DNA from: Pseudopithomyces maydicus | Taxonomy: Eukaryota > Ascomycota > Dothideomycetes > Pleosporales > Didymosphaeriaceae | NCBI GenBank assembly: GCA_026873275.1 | Contig: JANTUC010000015.1 | Span: 744,001-808,000 of the forward strand | Direction: 5' to 3' | DNA length: 64,000 nt | Part shown: piece after piece, positions 34,603 through 46,498 of the stretch | Layout: each line of letters begins with the position of its first letter | Numbering within the stretch: position 1 is the first letter of the stretch | Notes under the pieces: model-generated | What the model was told of the DNA's origin: nothing | Databases searched by the model: none | The model's input: only the letters and a program-made list of their open reading frames with translations | Position numbers and translations under genes: made by a program

Positions 34603-37600
34603 GGTGAGAGGCGCAAGCCGTCGCGCGCGTCGTGGTGGGGGAGAGGGCTGTTCTGAAGTCCTTTGAAGCTGGCTGAGCGTGTGGGACCCCACCAGGCAAG
34701 AGCCCCTCGAGGGAACCCTCAAAAAGTGCAAAGGTTGCGGAGAAGCGCAACCGTTTCGAGCTATTCGGGTTGCGCTGTGCTGCCTTCGTATGGGCGGCGC
34801 TGTGATCTGCCACAGCAGAAAGGGATGATTGGGCTATGGGCTACCGCCTGGGCGCTTCCGGACGCGACTCAAGGTGCTCCCATTCGTGGCTGCGGGATCT
34901 TCGCAGCGAATGAGCAGTGCAAAGAGAGGCGGGTGGAAAAAGTACACAAACGAAGGCTATGTGAAGGCAGAGAGCCGGGAGGTGAGTGCAAACGCGGTTA
35001 CTGGACCCCCGAGGCACAGCTGGACTCCGCGAGGGATCGCACGCCGAATGGCCTCAGGCTGGGGTTGGCACGTGACCTGGTTAAAAGCGTTCGAATGCGC
35101 CATTGGCGAACCCCAAGGAACCCCAAGCATTGCACGTCGTATATGCCGGGAGGATACACGTTTACCCGCGGCTCTGGGGTTATTCACAGTTGCAGTTGCA
35201 ATGTTTGTGTACGCTATCTACTAGATTTTTCGTACCGCTGTCTAGCAAGTAACGCGTCCGAGCATGCAGTCTCAATCATGTCTTCCAGCGACAACGCTCG
35301 CCATGAGGTTGTAAATTTCCATCAACTGGCATCGACGATGCCCCACCGTAGCAGACCCGACTTCACATCTAGACCGCTCGAGCGAGGGGGCCCTGATACA
35401 TACGGACACAGTGCACGACGACCGTCTGACTCGATGCCGTTCCGTGCTCCGATTATGCCTAAGAGGTTTTGACTGGCAAGCCCTGTGCAACGGGAAGGGC
35501 CGTGTCCTGAAAAAGCCCTTGGTCCCGACCTTGAAACAGCACAGCATATCAACATGAGGTACCACGCTCGCTCGCTTGCTGGACCGTTGTTCGTCCCCTT
35601 CAATTCGTCACTTAGAAACCCACTTGACCGTTGCGCACCCGTGTCTTGCAGAGAGCAACGCTTCTGCAGAAAAATTTGAACTGAAAATATCACACTCGAT
35701 TATCATACGCAGGGCTTCAGCATGCAGGCTTGACCATGTCGGAAGACAATTAGCTCCGTTGGCGTTCGCGTGGAACCGGATGACGGTGGATTTGAAGCCA
35801 CTGCACTAACGCAACTGAGAAGTCGACTTTTCCACGTGAAGTGTTATTGCCAGGGCTTCGTTGACATGTGTACATGGTTGGAAACCTTATTGCGTGGATA
35901 TATGCAACTGGGTGATTGTGCGCATTTCTTGTCGGTCGAGTCGCAAGAGGCAGTTACATAGTCGAAGCTTCACCGTGCTGAACTCGCTGAGAGACAAGAA
36001 CAGTCGTTCTCGACGAATCGTTTAGAAATTGCCCTGTTTCCTGTACCACGGCAGCGTGCAGGTGCCGTGATCCGCACCTGAAACCAGGAGCAGGACCCAT
36101 TTCTTCTGGCGCACTGCGGGAAACGAATTAGCGCGGGGGTTTGAAGCAGGAGCCACTCCTCGAGACAAAAAATGTCGTAATCGGAAGACCTCTGATGGAT
36201 AAGTCTGGGGATGTTGGTTGGTAGTTATCAATTGATGTCGCTTTGGCTACAATGCTAGAAGATCTGGTCGCTACTTGGCAGACGAAGCTACTCAACTCAT
36301 TTTTTCCAGGCGAAAGGATTGGATTACCCAGAGTCTTCGCCCGCGATTCCAGGAGCGGGGCAAGCAACCACACAGGTCATCTTCGGCTGACCAGGATCAA
36401 TTGAGCCTCTCGGCGTTCCTGCGCCACCAACGTTATACTTATGTGTCGGTGTAAACGCTGCGTCAAGTGAGAGGTGTTGCGCATTCAGACATGTGTGTCG
36501 GCAGGGAATTACAAACAGAAGAGCCTCTGACCTCGTCATGCGACCCCTAGACGGGCTAAGACTAGACCAGGTGGGTCCGGGGATGAGAATCCAGCTCCCG
36601 TTGCTACGGGCCTTCGCTAGGAACGAGGTAGGTTGTTGCCGATCGGTCCCGGCGCATCCAAGATTACTTGCGGGTGGTGGCCTCGCCGTTTGCGAAATTG
36701 AGACGGCTGTCCTGGCGTCATGGTGTGTGAGACACAGACCCCCCTTTTCCACGGTCGTCATGAGATGAGCATGGTGGAAGTGGGCTGGAGGGGTCCGATC
36801 CCTCACCCCTCTCCTGCGATTTTGGGGTGCCGGTGTGCCAGCGACTCTGGGCGCGAAGATGGGGCGGAAGGCGGTGAGGACTGCGGTCTCGTTGGCAGCA
36901 GAAGTGGACCGGAGGAGATACATAGGGCATAGCGAAGTACAGCGAGGGCATAGCGAGGGCATAGCGACACCATACCGCTCTTTCTGCGCATGGTGCGGGC
37001 AGGTCGAGATATGGGCGGGCGGCTCGGTGACATAGGTAGCATTGGGGGCCCGGGCGCATGTAGGCTGTTGGGGGGAAATGGTTGGGCGGCGGACCAGTCA
37101 GCCCGCAATGCGATGGGCGCATAGGTCAGTCACCGCCTGGCGGTCTGCAGTGCGTGCGCTCTCGGAGCAAGGCGTGTCGCAGAGCAGGGCTCGGTGACGG
37201 GCGGTTGTGGCTCAGGTGATGTCGGGCGTGGTTGGGCCGATGCAAGCTGCATTGGAGCTCTTGGAGGGGCAGGTAAAGCCCCGCAAGCTGTCAACCGTCG
37301 AGGCAATGAGGGGCAGTCTAGAGCAGCAACACCGCATCGGTAGTCAGCAATCCAGGAAATGAACAACGGGCGGGAAAAGAAACGAGAGCCGCATCCGCGG
37401 CGGGCGCAGACGTGTCACGGCCCCAGTAGCCTCACTAGAGGACGTGTGCACTGACAGTGGGTGGTGGCTGGCATCTGACTAACCAATACCCCTCGCTCTT
37501 TCCCCCTTTGCTTTCGCTAAGGTCGCTCCTGCCCGCGCTCGCCTTTCACCCATCACCTCCATTAATTCCATCCCGCCCGCCGTCGCATCAACCTTCGAAT

Positions 37601-37797
37601 CAACCCGCGAGACGCCTGCCCGTCCCCGGCTGCACACCAGCGCCCCTGTTCCTATTTCTATGCGTGCGCCTCCGACGCGAAGGAATGCTACTCGATCCGC
37701 TGCCCACCACCACCACGCCCGCACTTTAACACAATCGTGAACCCGGCGAGCACCCATCGCAGCGACCGCCACGCCGTAGGGAACCCGTCGCGTGCAC
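34603..37797. other. 3.2 kb divergent upstream region of RasGEF and C2H2 factor genes
   Basis: No gene supported. Long but inconsistent open frames (for example 34663-35472 plus and 36324-36962 minus) overlap others on the opposite strand and lack domains. The final 350 bases before 37798 are pyrimidine-rich, as for a long 5' UTR of the transcription factor gene. Confidence 0.55.
36925..36967 (+). repeat. 11-bp repeat GGGCATAGCGA, three copies
   Basis: Copies at 36925-36935, 36946-36956 and 36957-36967, the last two adjacent. It lies in the RasGEF/transcription-factor upstream region and could be a binding-site cluster or a small minisatellite. Confidence 0.8.
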
Positions 37798-40600
37798 ATG
37801 CCTGCCGCGGCTATGACCATGGCTTCTGCCGCCTCATCGCCCGCCGTCCGCAAGACGGGCTCTGCGCCCGAGAAGAAGTACAAGTGCCAGTTCTGCAACC
37901 GCGCCTTTAGCAGGAGCGAGCATCGCAGCCGCCACGAACGATCGCGTAAGTTCCTTCTGTCGTCTTGACCGAGTTGTGTTTCGATGCCGCGCCCGGCTGC
38001 ACCTACGCGTCGCGGACTGCTGCACCGTGTCTGTGTCGCCGGTAAAATTTCTCAAATGCGTGACCTGCGTCCATTCGCCCTGGCTTCGGTGCACGTTGCT
38101 GTGCAGCCGTCTTCTCGTCTTGTCTCGTGTGCGAGATGGAATCTGCCCCGGCTTCTGATGCATGGTTGATGAGAAGAGCGCGGAGCTCTCGAGCGCGTTG
38201 CGGGGAAGTATACAGCTGCTAACTACCCCACCTACAGACACCAAAGAACGCCCATTCAAATGCCACAAGTGCCGCAGCACCTTCGTTCGTCGCGACCTTC
38301 TCCTGCGACACGACCGTACCGTCCACGCCAAAGATGGCGGCGTGCCGCTGACCAGCGAGGTCAAACGCCGAGCCAACAACAAGGCCAACGATGAAGTGGC
38401 CGTACCAGGCCCGTCCAAGGCCGTCATGGCACACGAGTCGGCAACCACACTGGAGCAGATCGAAGCGAGCAGCGAAGAGATGGTTGACCTCGAGGCTGCT
38501 GCCATGTTGATGACTGACTTCCGTCAGAAGGCCATGGCCAGCCAGGAACCCGAGATGACCACCGAAACTTCGACTGCTGTCATCTCCCCAACTGGCCCTC
38601 CTATGATGGAATCGACTGTCAACTACCCCGCTCCAGGCTCCATGTCTCTGCCCCAGATGCCTTGGGGGGACTCAATGGTTCCTGAGTCTAGGACACATGG
38701 CTCCCACGACACGCATCCTGCCTTTAACAGCGCCAGTGCGCTCAGCTCGCACCCACACCAACTTCCACCGCTGATGGAGCGCCAGATGTCCAACTCAAGC
38801 CTACCTCCTACATTTCAACCCATGAGCAGCTCCGCTGCGGCCGCTGGCCTGGGCACCCCCGGCGCCCTATCTCCCTATCCCGGCATGCTTGGCCCTGTGT
38901 CGCCTGTCGATTATCGTAGATCCCCTGGTCCTAGCCAAGCACTGATGGTTGCTCGCGCTCCTCAGGTTGAGTCCGACGAACAATGCGCGAAGATTCTCGA
39001 GAACATCAGGCAGTACGATAGTGAAAACGCTTTGTTGGAAACCTTCCACCTACCCAGCCTCAACACTCTCAACAGACTACTGAAGACCTATTTCGATCTA
39101 TTCCACCACCACCTGCCATTTCTACACCCAGCAACATTCCGTCCCACAGAGGTGTCGGCACCACTGCTCCTCGCTGTTCTTTCAATAGGCGCGTTGTACA
39201 TCTTCGACCAAGATCAAGCATACATGCTTCACATTGGCTCCAAAGTACTTGTCAACCAGTTCCTCCAGAACAAAGAGAACTTTAGCTCTCGCAAATGCCC
39301 GCTGTGGACGATGCAGAGCACTCTTCTCAACATGATCTTCGCAAGCTGGAGCGGTGATCCAAAAGGACTGGAGTGGGCATGCTCCATCAAAAGTTTACTG
39401 GCAAATATGGTGGCTGGTAACCGTTACGAACTCAAGCTTCGTTCGGAAGCACGCGAGAACGCACAACCGAGCCACGAGGAGTGGATCGTAGACGAACAGT
39501 GTCGGCGAACATACTACGCTGTATATATCTTCTTCGGTCTCATGACTTTGACGTACAACCATACTCCTGCCATGGGGTTCAACGAGTTTGACACATTGGA
39601 GCTTCCATCTTCCGAATCGCTCTGGACTATGGAGATGTCTGACGAGGATTCGTGGCGCGAGAGCGTTCAAGCCTCCAGCATCATAACCTTCCGTCAAGCG
39701 CATGACAATCTTTTCCAAGGAGAAGCAGCTCGCTATAGCGCATTCGCCACTCGCGTCATGATCAATGCTTTGTTTCTGGAGGTGTGGTACCACAAGCGCA
39801 GCCCAGAGGCCTTGCAAGATGTCGTCACCGAGTACAAACTCAGGTTGGCATTGGAAACCTGGGAAAAATCACTTGAACTCTGCGAGCCCGAGACGGTCGT
39901 CGTTCAATTGAGCGCGCCGCACAAGGGGCATCCACTTATCTTCAACGCGATGGCCATGTATAGAAACACGCGGACTAGGCTTGTGGTTGATCTCAAATCA
40001 GTCCAAGAAGCTCTGCGCTACCACGATTCGTATGAAGTCGCCGCGGCAATGACCAATGCAAGGGACAAGGTACAGCGTTCCGAAGAAATGATCAAGGTTA
40101 TCCAAGAGTGTTTTGATTGTATTGAGGTTGCAGCTGTGCAAGGCATACGTTGGGTTGCCCGCACTTCCGCCACCAATTGGAGCATTGAGCATCCTCTCAC
40201 TGGTATGGACCTGATGGTGATCCTCACCCTTTGGTTATACCGTCTCGAACATGATGAAGAGCCCGCTACCGAAGAAGAGTTAGCCATGTACAACAAGCTT
40301 CGCAACCTGTTCGACGATGATTCCGTAGATGTGTACGGGGCAAAGCTTAGCTCCACGGTCGCTCGTCTGTGGGGAAGTATGATCGACGAAGTAGTCGTTT
40401 GGGGGTACGTGCTTTCCCATGTCGAGTGTTTGTTAATGCTAACCGTTCGCAGTATCACCAAACTTATGGGAGAGGCCTTCAAACTGCACTCTCAAGCACT
40501 TGTGGGCTACGAAGACGCCATGTCAGAGCGCTCCGGCTCCGCCAGCCCCTCGATTGCTGCTGGGGGTGTCCAGGTTCTGGAGATGCAGATGGCATATTAG
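37798..40600 (+). CDS. Transcription factor with two C2H2 zinc fingers and a fungal_trans domain
   Basis: The exons 37798-37945, 38238-40404 and 40453-40600 give 820 residues. The first intron is unusually long (292 nt); the second is 48 nt, a multiple of three with a GCTAAC branch, so it could be read through without changing frame. Finger 1 is YKCQFCNRAFSRSEHRSRHERS, completed across the splice. Finger 2 is FKCHKCRSTFVRRDLLLRHDRTVH (both C-x2-C-x12-H). The linker HTKERPFKC is rebuilt exactly by the splice. A Pro/Ser-rich middle follows. The fungal-specific regulatory domain starts near residue 330 (TYFDLFHHHLPFLHPATF, LLLAVLSIGALYIFD, CRRTYYAVYIFFGLM). This architecture matches the Klf1-like group; targets unknown. 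The ATG at 37798 has further in-frame ATGs 18 and 24 bases on. Confidence 0.9.
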
Positions 40601-41507
40601 CCACGACTACTCCTTCACGATTTTCACGACCTTCCATTCTTGTCTCCACTTTATACTAGACTGTTTGCACATCTCCGCCTCTCATCATCTCAAGGGTTTG
40701 GAGCATGGATCGGAGTTTGGTGTGCTTTTTCTTCCGCGCAAACTAATGACGCGGTGATCTTCAGTCAATTCCTATCGATGTTTCTTTTTCTCGTTTCAAG
40801 AATGGGGTCAAATTGGCGCATGGGGCGGTCTCGGTCCATTTGTAGACACAGCTGGGCCTGGGCTCTGCTCTGTTTGGTCATGGGGTCATACTACTAATAT
40901 GTTTCCTAGTCCTCTACATACCCTCTCGTTGTTCTGGAAATTGTTGTTAGTGGCTGGCCCCATGCTGCGCTTCTTGTTGTTCGTCACGGCTGTGCCGCAG
41001 CACTCCCGTTAATGTTTTCTGTTCTCCTTATTTGTTTCCATTTTCCATCATCTCCTTGGTCTATTTCCTTGTCGCATATACCACTCTAGTGCTTGTTTTC
41101 TTCGCGCGGCAGAGGAACGCAGCGGGTCAATGGGTAGTACAAGCGAAGTCGTGCATGCTGGGGGTTGCTATGTAGCTGTGTATAATAAGATGCATTTGAT
41201 GAGACATTGTGTCTGGTATAAATGTCCGATCACTTTGTGTGCATGTGTCCACGGTACGATTGATTGATTGCGTGGGGAATTTCGAGCAGCTCGACCAAAA
41301 TGCCAAGACGCTAAGACCCGGTAGTCTTCAAAATTTCAAAAAAGCTACCTGCAAGCCGCGCACGCCAGCCAACACCCAAGGAGCGCGACCACCCACAAAT
41401 CCCTTCCTCTGCAGGAGTAGTCTATACTCTTCAATCGCGACTAAGCCTCCTTGATTCGCCATCTATCAGCCATCCGCAGCGAAGGCGCTACTACAGAAAC
41501 GCTCACG
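40601..41507. other. Intergenic: 3' flank of C2H2 factor and promoter of NHP2
   Basis: T/C-rich with no supported ORF. The last 100 bases form the leader of the NHP2 gene. Confidence 0.6.
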
Positions 41508-42243
41508 ATGGGTAAAGACGAGAAGAAGGTGAAGGACAAGAAGGAGAAGAAGGAGAAGCGCTCCGAGGTAGACGGCGTCAAGAAGTCCAAGAAGGAAAAG
41601 AAGCTCAAGCTCAATGGCGATGTTGCAGACGCGCTGGAGCAGGAGCTCGAGAAGGAGCCCGAGGAGAGCATGGTGAGAGTAGTCGATGCGGACGGCGAGG
41701 TTGCGCCTAGGGACATCCCCGCAAGCGCACTGGTTCCCATTGCAGAGCCGCTGTGCGAAGACAACAAGGAGGTGAAGAAGGTGCTCAAGACGGTCAAAAA
41801 GTGTGAGTTTTATCCCAGCACATCGACAACCATCGTGCTCGTCGTTGACACCTGAAATAGCTGCCAAGGCAAAGACTCTCCGCCGTGGTGTCAAGGAGGT
41901 CGTCAAGTACCTGCGCAAGTCATCCTCCAATGCGCCGCCATCGTCCGACATCTCCAACCCTTCCGCCATCGTCGTCATTGCCGCCGATATCTCGCCCATG
42001 GATGTCATTTCTCACATCCCAGTCCTTTGCGAAGACCATAATGTTCCGTATCTCTTCGTGAAGAGCCGTGCTGAGCTTGGTGAGGCAAGCGCGACCAAGA
42101 GGCCTACCAGTGTTGTTCTGGTTGGCAAGGAGCGGGTGACCAAGAAAAAGGACCTCAAGGACGAGGACAAGGCCGAATGGGATGACGCGTATGGGACGCT
42201 GAGGGATATTGTCGTCAAGGCAAGCAAGACAGTGAGGAAGTAG
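41508..42243 (+). CDS. nhp2: H/ACA ribonucleoprotein subunit NHP2
   Basis: NHP2 is an RNA-binding core subunit of box H/ACA snoRNPs, which pseudouridylate rRNA in the nucleolus. Exons are 41508-41802 and 41861-42243 with a 58-nt intron, giving 225 residues. After a Lys-rich leader of about 75 residues comes the L7Ae/L30e fold: SAKAKTLRRGVKEVVKYLRK, SAIVVIAADISPMDVISHIPVLCEDHNVPYLFV (in pieces: VVIAADISPMD, HIPVLCED, VPYLF), SRAELGEA and TSVVLVG. The N-terminal extension is longer than in yeast NHP2 but is typical of filamentous fungi. The ATG at 41508 gives MGKDEKKVKDKK; upstream in-frame codons lack resemblance. Confidence 0.93.
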
Positions 42244-42802
42244 TTGACAGTCGAACCCGTTTTTGGCGACTGTTCAGTGAAAACCAAGGTTGGCGTTCGG
42301 CGTTCCTAGGCCAATGGGCCACTAGGTGCGAGATTTGGATTTCTCTCACGGCATTGTACGAAGCTTTGACGATGTATGCCTGATGTACGGCAACATGGGG
42401 ACAGTTACTTGGAGTCGTCGAACCAACAGACCACTCACAAACGTAAAATACATCGTAGTCAATGATTCAGTGTCTATACGATAAGTGCATGACCGTGAAA
42501 CTTTACTTTTATGCGTGGCTGCGATGCATTTAATAATACTCAACGGTACAAAAGCGCTAAAGAGATTACATCCAACATTTGCTGAATACAACAGCGATCG
42601 CTTACTAGCTTGATTAGCACCTGCGTCTTTCCATCCTATAGCATAGCTCCCACGCCCTAGCCCTTTAGCTAATCAGATCGAATTGAAGGGCGCCGCCTCC
42701 AGGCAACAAGCCTCATGTCTACAAATAGTTTATTCTAGGCTTTGATGATCTCTACACTTGTTGTCTCTGCATCTCAAACTGTTAAAAGCGAGTACGGCCA
42801 CG
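42244..42802. other. Intergenic, nothing recognised
   Basis: AT-rich 3' flank of NHP2 and leader of the next gene; no ORF of interest. Confidence 0.55.
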
Positions 42803-44519
42803 ATGGTACTCGTCAAATCACAGATAACAGAGCAATCCGGCCAGAGCGCCGTGGAACAGAATACCGTTACTGGCACGAATGCCTTGGTTCTCACGATCAA
42901 AGATCTGAACACAGCGGCGCCAATTGTAGATGGTCTACTCGCGGATCCGGTTAATTTATCCAAGATCGGGAAGATCGAAGTGTATGGAGATGAACATCAC
43001 GAAGAGGAGGGGGTGAGAAAGATACCCAAGCTGTGGTTGTCAACGAAGAAAACGAGGGCAGCGTGTCGCGATCAGCATTCTACCAAGCAACCAAGGATAA
43101 TCCAAAGTTATTAGAGGTGCGAACGGCGCGGCTCTGCGAACCGATTATTCGGCTTCTTTCTGTATGTCACGTCACGATGCACCATGTGGTATATGTACTA
43201 ATCGCAATAAGGCACTCTCATCCGCCCCCAGCTCTGACCTCCATACTTTTATCTGGCCCAATCCAGGCCATAACCTTCCCCGCGCCCGCCCGCTTACCTT
43301 TTGGGAGGTCCTCTACGCCCACTCCCCGACTTTAGTCCACCTCGACATAGGTTTCGTCACTCATGAGCTACATTACGCACCAGTGCCTCCGCCTCGGGTT
43401 CCCTTTCCGCATCTCCGCACCCTCCATCTCGATACCAGTGGTGCCCATGGTGACGATGGTACCTGTATCGAGACCCTGCTGAAGTTTTCGCCGAACCTCG
43501 AAGAACTCCATTTCGAATGGCCAAACTGCGATCTTCAATCTTGCCAGATCCAGAATGTAAGCTGGAACTATGATTTCCCAAACCTAAAGAGATTAAAGAT
43601 AAGGGGATGGGATTTTGCGCCACCGGCACTTAAACGCTTTTTGAAGCGGTGTGAGAACGTAGAGGAATTTTTCGACGGCGCGGAAACGACGTTCTTTGCC
43701 AATAGTCCTACACCGTTGGATGCAGGAACAGAGCCGGACGAAGAGTTAGATGAGAATAAGAGCACGAAGAACTCCGATTCCCTGGAGTCAGACAATTGTG
43801 AATTGGAGGTAGGCATGTTGCCTAAAGTAAAGAAACTGTACATTGCGACCGACTCGGTGAGATCGGTGGCGGCATGGTTCCATCCGGATTCGACACGTGC
43901 GATACAACATCTACGTTTATACCACCCCTTTACACTGAAACGTCAATTGTGTGCGTTAGCAGAGGCAACACCTCTCCTCCTCGCGAAACTGAAGACTCTC
44001 GAAATCGAAGGAGATGTAACGTTCTGGCGTGTTGATGGGGAGACGAGTGAAGACGATGATGAAAGTCTGGATGATAAAACTGTGCCGAAAGAGACAGAGA
44101 AATTGAGCAGTGCGGCAAGAGCTCTGCAGCCTCTTCTACCAAGCCTACCTAACATAAGCGAACTCGGTGTCGGGCTTGATAGCACATGCGTGAGCTTTTG
44201 GGATCCTATAAGTCGAACTTCTAAGAGTCCCCTAGGAATGTCATCATCAGAATTGGAGCTCATACTGAGGTTACTTCCTAAAGACACACAGCTACGGGCT
44301 CTTCGTCTCCATGATGAAGCAGGCAGCGCATTGCCACAGCAAATGCTCGAGGATATGAGTGGTATCCCAGATCATCTAGAGTACCTGAGCTGGGAGGCTA
44401 AAGAGAGGGTCTTATACAAGATTTACAGGGACGGGTCTAAGGTGAGGGCTGAGCAGTGTGAACCTTTGAGAAGCACAGTGGAGGGTGATTGGACCCAAGA
44501 GAAGGTACTGAGTGATTAG
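42803..44519 (+). CDS. Leucine-rich, F-box-like protein of unknown function
   Basis: I do not recognise a named family. Exon 2 (43212-44519) encodes spaced leucine-rich strands: TLVHLDIGFV, HLRTLHLD, NLEELHFEWPNCD, NLKRLKIRGWDF, AIQHLRLYHPF and LKTLEIEGD. This is the pattern of the LRR half of fungal F-box proteins, though I cannot see an F-box. Exon 1 (42803-43161) is in two frames: MVLVKSQITEQSGQ to HHEEEG, then EKDTQAVVVNEENEGSVSRS to EPIIRLLS. One extra base in the G5 run at 43009-43013 joins them, and the exon then totals 360 bases, in phase with exon 2 across a 50-nt GTATGT...AAG intron with a TACTAAT branch. The joined product is 555 residues. A very short intron at the same place is a less likely alternative. 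Confidence 0.65.
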
Positions 44520-44908
44520 CGGTGTGGTCAATGTCTTCGCAAAAGTCAAAGTGTGCAATAATTTTTGCATGCCTGAAACCAGCCCTGACATCTTCCACCG
44601 AGTGTCGGTGTTCGTGAAGCATTGACGAGACACGTCAATTGACAGCAACGTCGCGCCCTGAGAAGTTTCATCAGTGCAGAAGGATTCTCCACGAGTGTGG
44701 AACAGCCCAGGCTAGGAAGCGCGTAGCTCCTCGCAGAACAAAACATTCACAGTGCACGAAAGTCACAATAACCAAAAAACGTGTTTTGAGGGCCACGGCA
44801 AATTGAATTGCTTCGCTCTATTTACCCTCTATTGTTCACCGCCCATACCCATTTTTGAGCAATACTCCATGCACATGCAAATCATATCGCGTTATCAAGC
44901 CAGGGTAT
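44520..44908. other. Intergenic between convergent genes
   Basis: The 3' flanks of the leucine-rich protein gene and RPL22; nothing else seen. Confidence 0.6.
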
Positions 44909-45424
44909 CTAATCCTCGTCCTCATCGGCCTCGTCGTTGACGACGTTGAAGAAGCGGAGCTCGTACACGCCCTTGGCGGTAGAGACGACGCGGAGCCAGT
45001 CACGGAGCTGCTGCTTCTTGAGGAACTTCTTGGTGCTGTGAAGCATTAGCATCCGGAATCGATTCGGCGAAGGCGAAAGACTCACAGGTACTTGAGGTAG
45101 CGGCCAGAGAACTCCTGGTGGGCGATGACCTCGATCTTGCCGTCACCCTGCTGGGAGATCTGGATGGTCTCGCCGAGGTTACCGGTGCGGCCCTCAACCT
45201 TGATGCGGTCGTGAAGGAACTTCTCGAAGGCCTGGATGTCGAAGATCTTGTCGTTGACGGGCTGCGAGCAGTTGATGATGAACTTCTTGGTGACCTTCTG
45301 GCTCTTCTTGGCCGCGGTACCGGTAGCGCGCTTCTACATCGTACTTTAGCCTACTGTTCTGTGCGAGGGAGCGCTGTGCTCAACCAAGCGGACAGCAAAG
45401 CGGTGTACGTACTGTGGCAGGCAT
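44909..45424 (-). CDS. rpl22: 60S ribosomal protein L22 (eL22)
   Basis: A structural protein of the large ribosomal subunit, 128 residues. Exons: 45413-45424 (only 12 nt, MPAT), 45086-45333 and 44909-45035, with introns of 79 and 50 nt. The family motifs are KKFIINCSQPVNDKIFDI, FEKFLHDRIKVEGRTGNLG, EFSGRYLKYLTKKFLKKQQL and RDWLRVVSTAKGVYELRFF, followed by an acidic tail (DEADED). The tiny first exon is too short to appear as an ORF but fits the frame exactly, and 5'-placed introns are typical of fungal ribosomal protein genes. Confidence 0.95.
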
Positions 45425-45761
45425 TTTGATTGTGGGATGGAGAATACGCAAAGAAGTGGTTATCCTGCGTTGGGCGAGTGGTGGGTTGAAGTTGTCGAAA
45501 AGTTCGCGGTCGCTTAGCTTTTTCGCGCGTTGTGGGCGCTTACCTAAATGCCAAGATTTACGGTTGGCTGATTGGCTGATTTTGCACTGTACCTGTGTTG
45601 CACTCTACTCTCATGCTGCAATTCTTGCCCATTCTCATATCATGATGTTCACACTTTTTATCTCTCTATTGTTTTACAGTCGCTATTTATACGTGGTGTA
45701 TCTATACAAAAATACCGCCAACCCGTGTCTTGGACTTTTGTGAGACCAGTTGACTACAAGG

Positions 45762-46498
45762 TCAAACCAGCAAGCACATGAAGGCCATTATTCCCAGGAT
45801 GCCGTTTACAACAAGCGAGGTCCCAGTGCCGGTAGACTCCGTAGGAGAGCTGCTGCTGGGAGCTGGTGCACCACTCGGGGTGCCAGGTGTACCAGGACTC
45901 GCAATTTTTCCGCCAGAAACTCCACCAGATGGCACGGTCGCATTGCCCGTGACAGCAGCCGCCTTCATTCTGAATGCTTCGAGAGTATTATGCGCGTATT
46001 GTGGTGGGTTGATGACCATAACCATTCCTTGCACGCAGTGCGGCTTCGGGTTGTTCTGGGGACAATAGAGCCAGAGCGCCTTCTTGTCATCCTCGATCGT
46101 GATGGTAAACGTCTTGTTCTGCCCATCGTTAGAATTGTGTGACTGTCAATTTGGACCAACAAACATACTGCGCGACCAGCAGCGCTGGGAATGAAGTCCG
46201 AGAAAATGCGCTTCTCGTCTGCGCTGGGATTGCAAGGATTGTTGAAATCAGCCTGGACGACTGCATGATTCTTTGGATAGAACTCGAAAACAATCTCGTC
46301 GCCTGTCTTCGCGTAGACCGTGTCTGGGCTGAACACGAGACCGTCCTTGCCCACAGACACAGTCTGTGTAACTGGGCTTGCGCTAGATGTACCCGTCGGA
46401 TAGACTATTGAGGTCGTAGTTCCATTTATCAGAGGATAGCTGGCAAAGGCCAAAGGGATAGCGCTGAGCGCGATGACAATGTGAGATGTGGTTATCAT
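45762..46498 (-). CDS. Secreted cupredoxin-like protein, probably GPI-anchored
   Basis: Exons 46169-46498 and 45762-46118 with a 50-nt intron give 228 residues. A signal peptide (MITTSHIVIALSAIPLAFAS) precedes a Thr/Ser stretch and a single plastocyanin-like domain of the fungal extracellular serine-rich protein type. The four type-1 copper ligands are visible: His in YPKNHAVVQADF, Cys in LWLYCPQ, His in PKPHCVQG and Met in GMVMVI. The NNPC segment is also typical. A Gly/Pro/Ser/Thr-rich linker ends in a hydrophobic tail (VVNGILGIMAFMCLLV), indicating a GPI anchor. Electron transfer or copper handling at the cell surface is plausible, but the physiological role of these proteins is unsettled. 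Confidence 0.88.

Noticed and set aside
34663..35472. 269-codon plus-strand open frame upstream of the RasGEF gene
   Set aside because: Starts inside the RasGEF leader on the opposite strand, uses unusual residues throughout and has no family resemblance.
36324..36962. 212-codon minus-strand open frame between the RasGEF and C2H2 factor genes
   Set aside because: No domain, signal or conserved look; overlapped by several frames on both strands and located in a promoter region.
36925..36967. CRISPR-like spaced repeats
   Set aside because: Units are 11 bp with no regular spacers, in a eukaryotic genome; a small minisatellite is the better reading.
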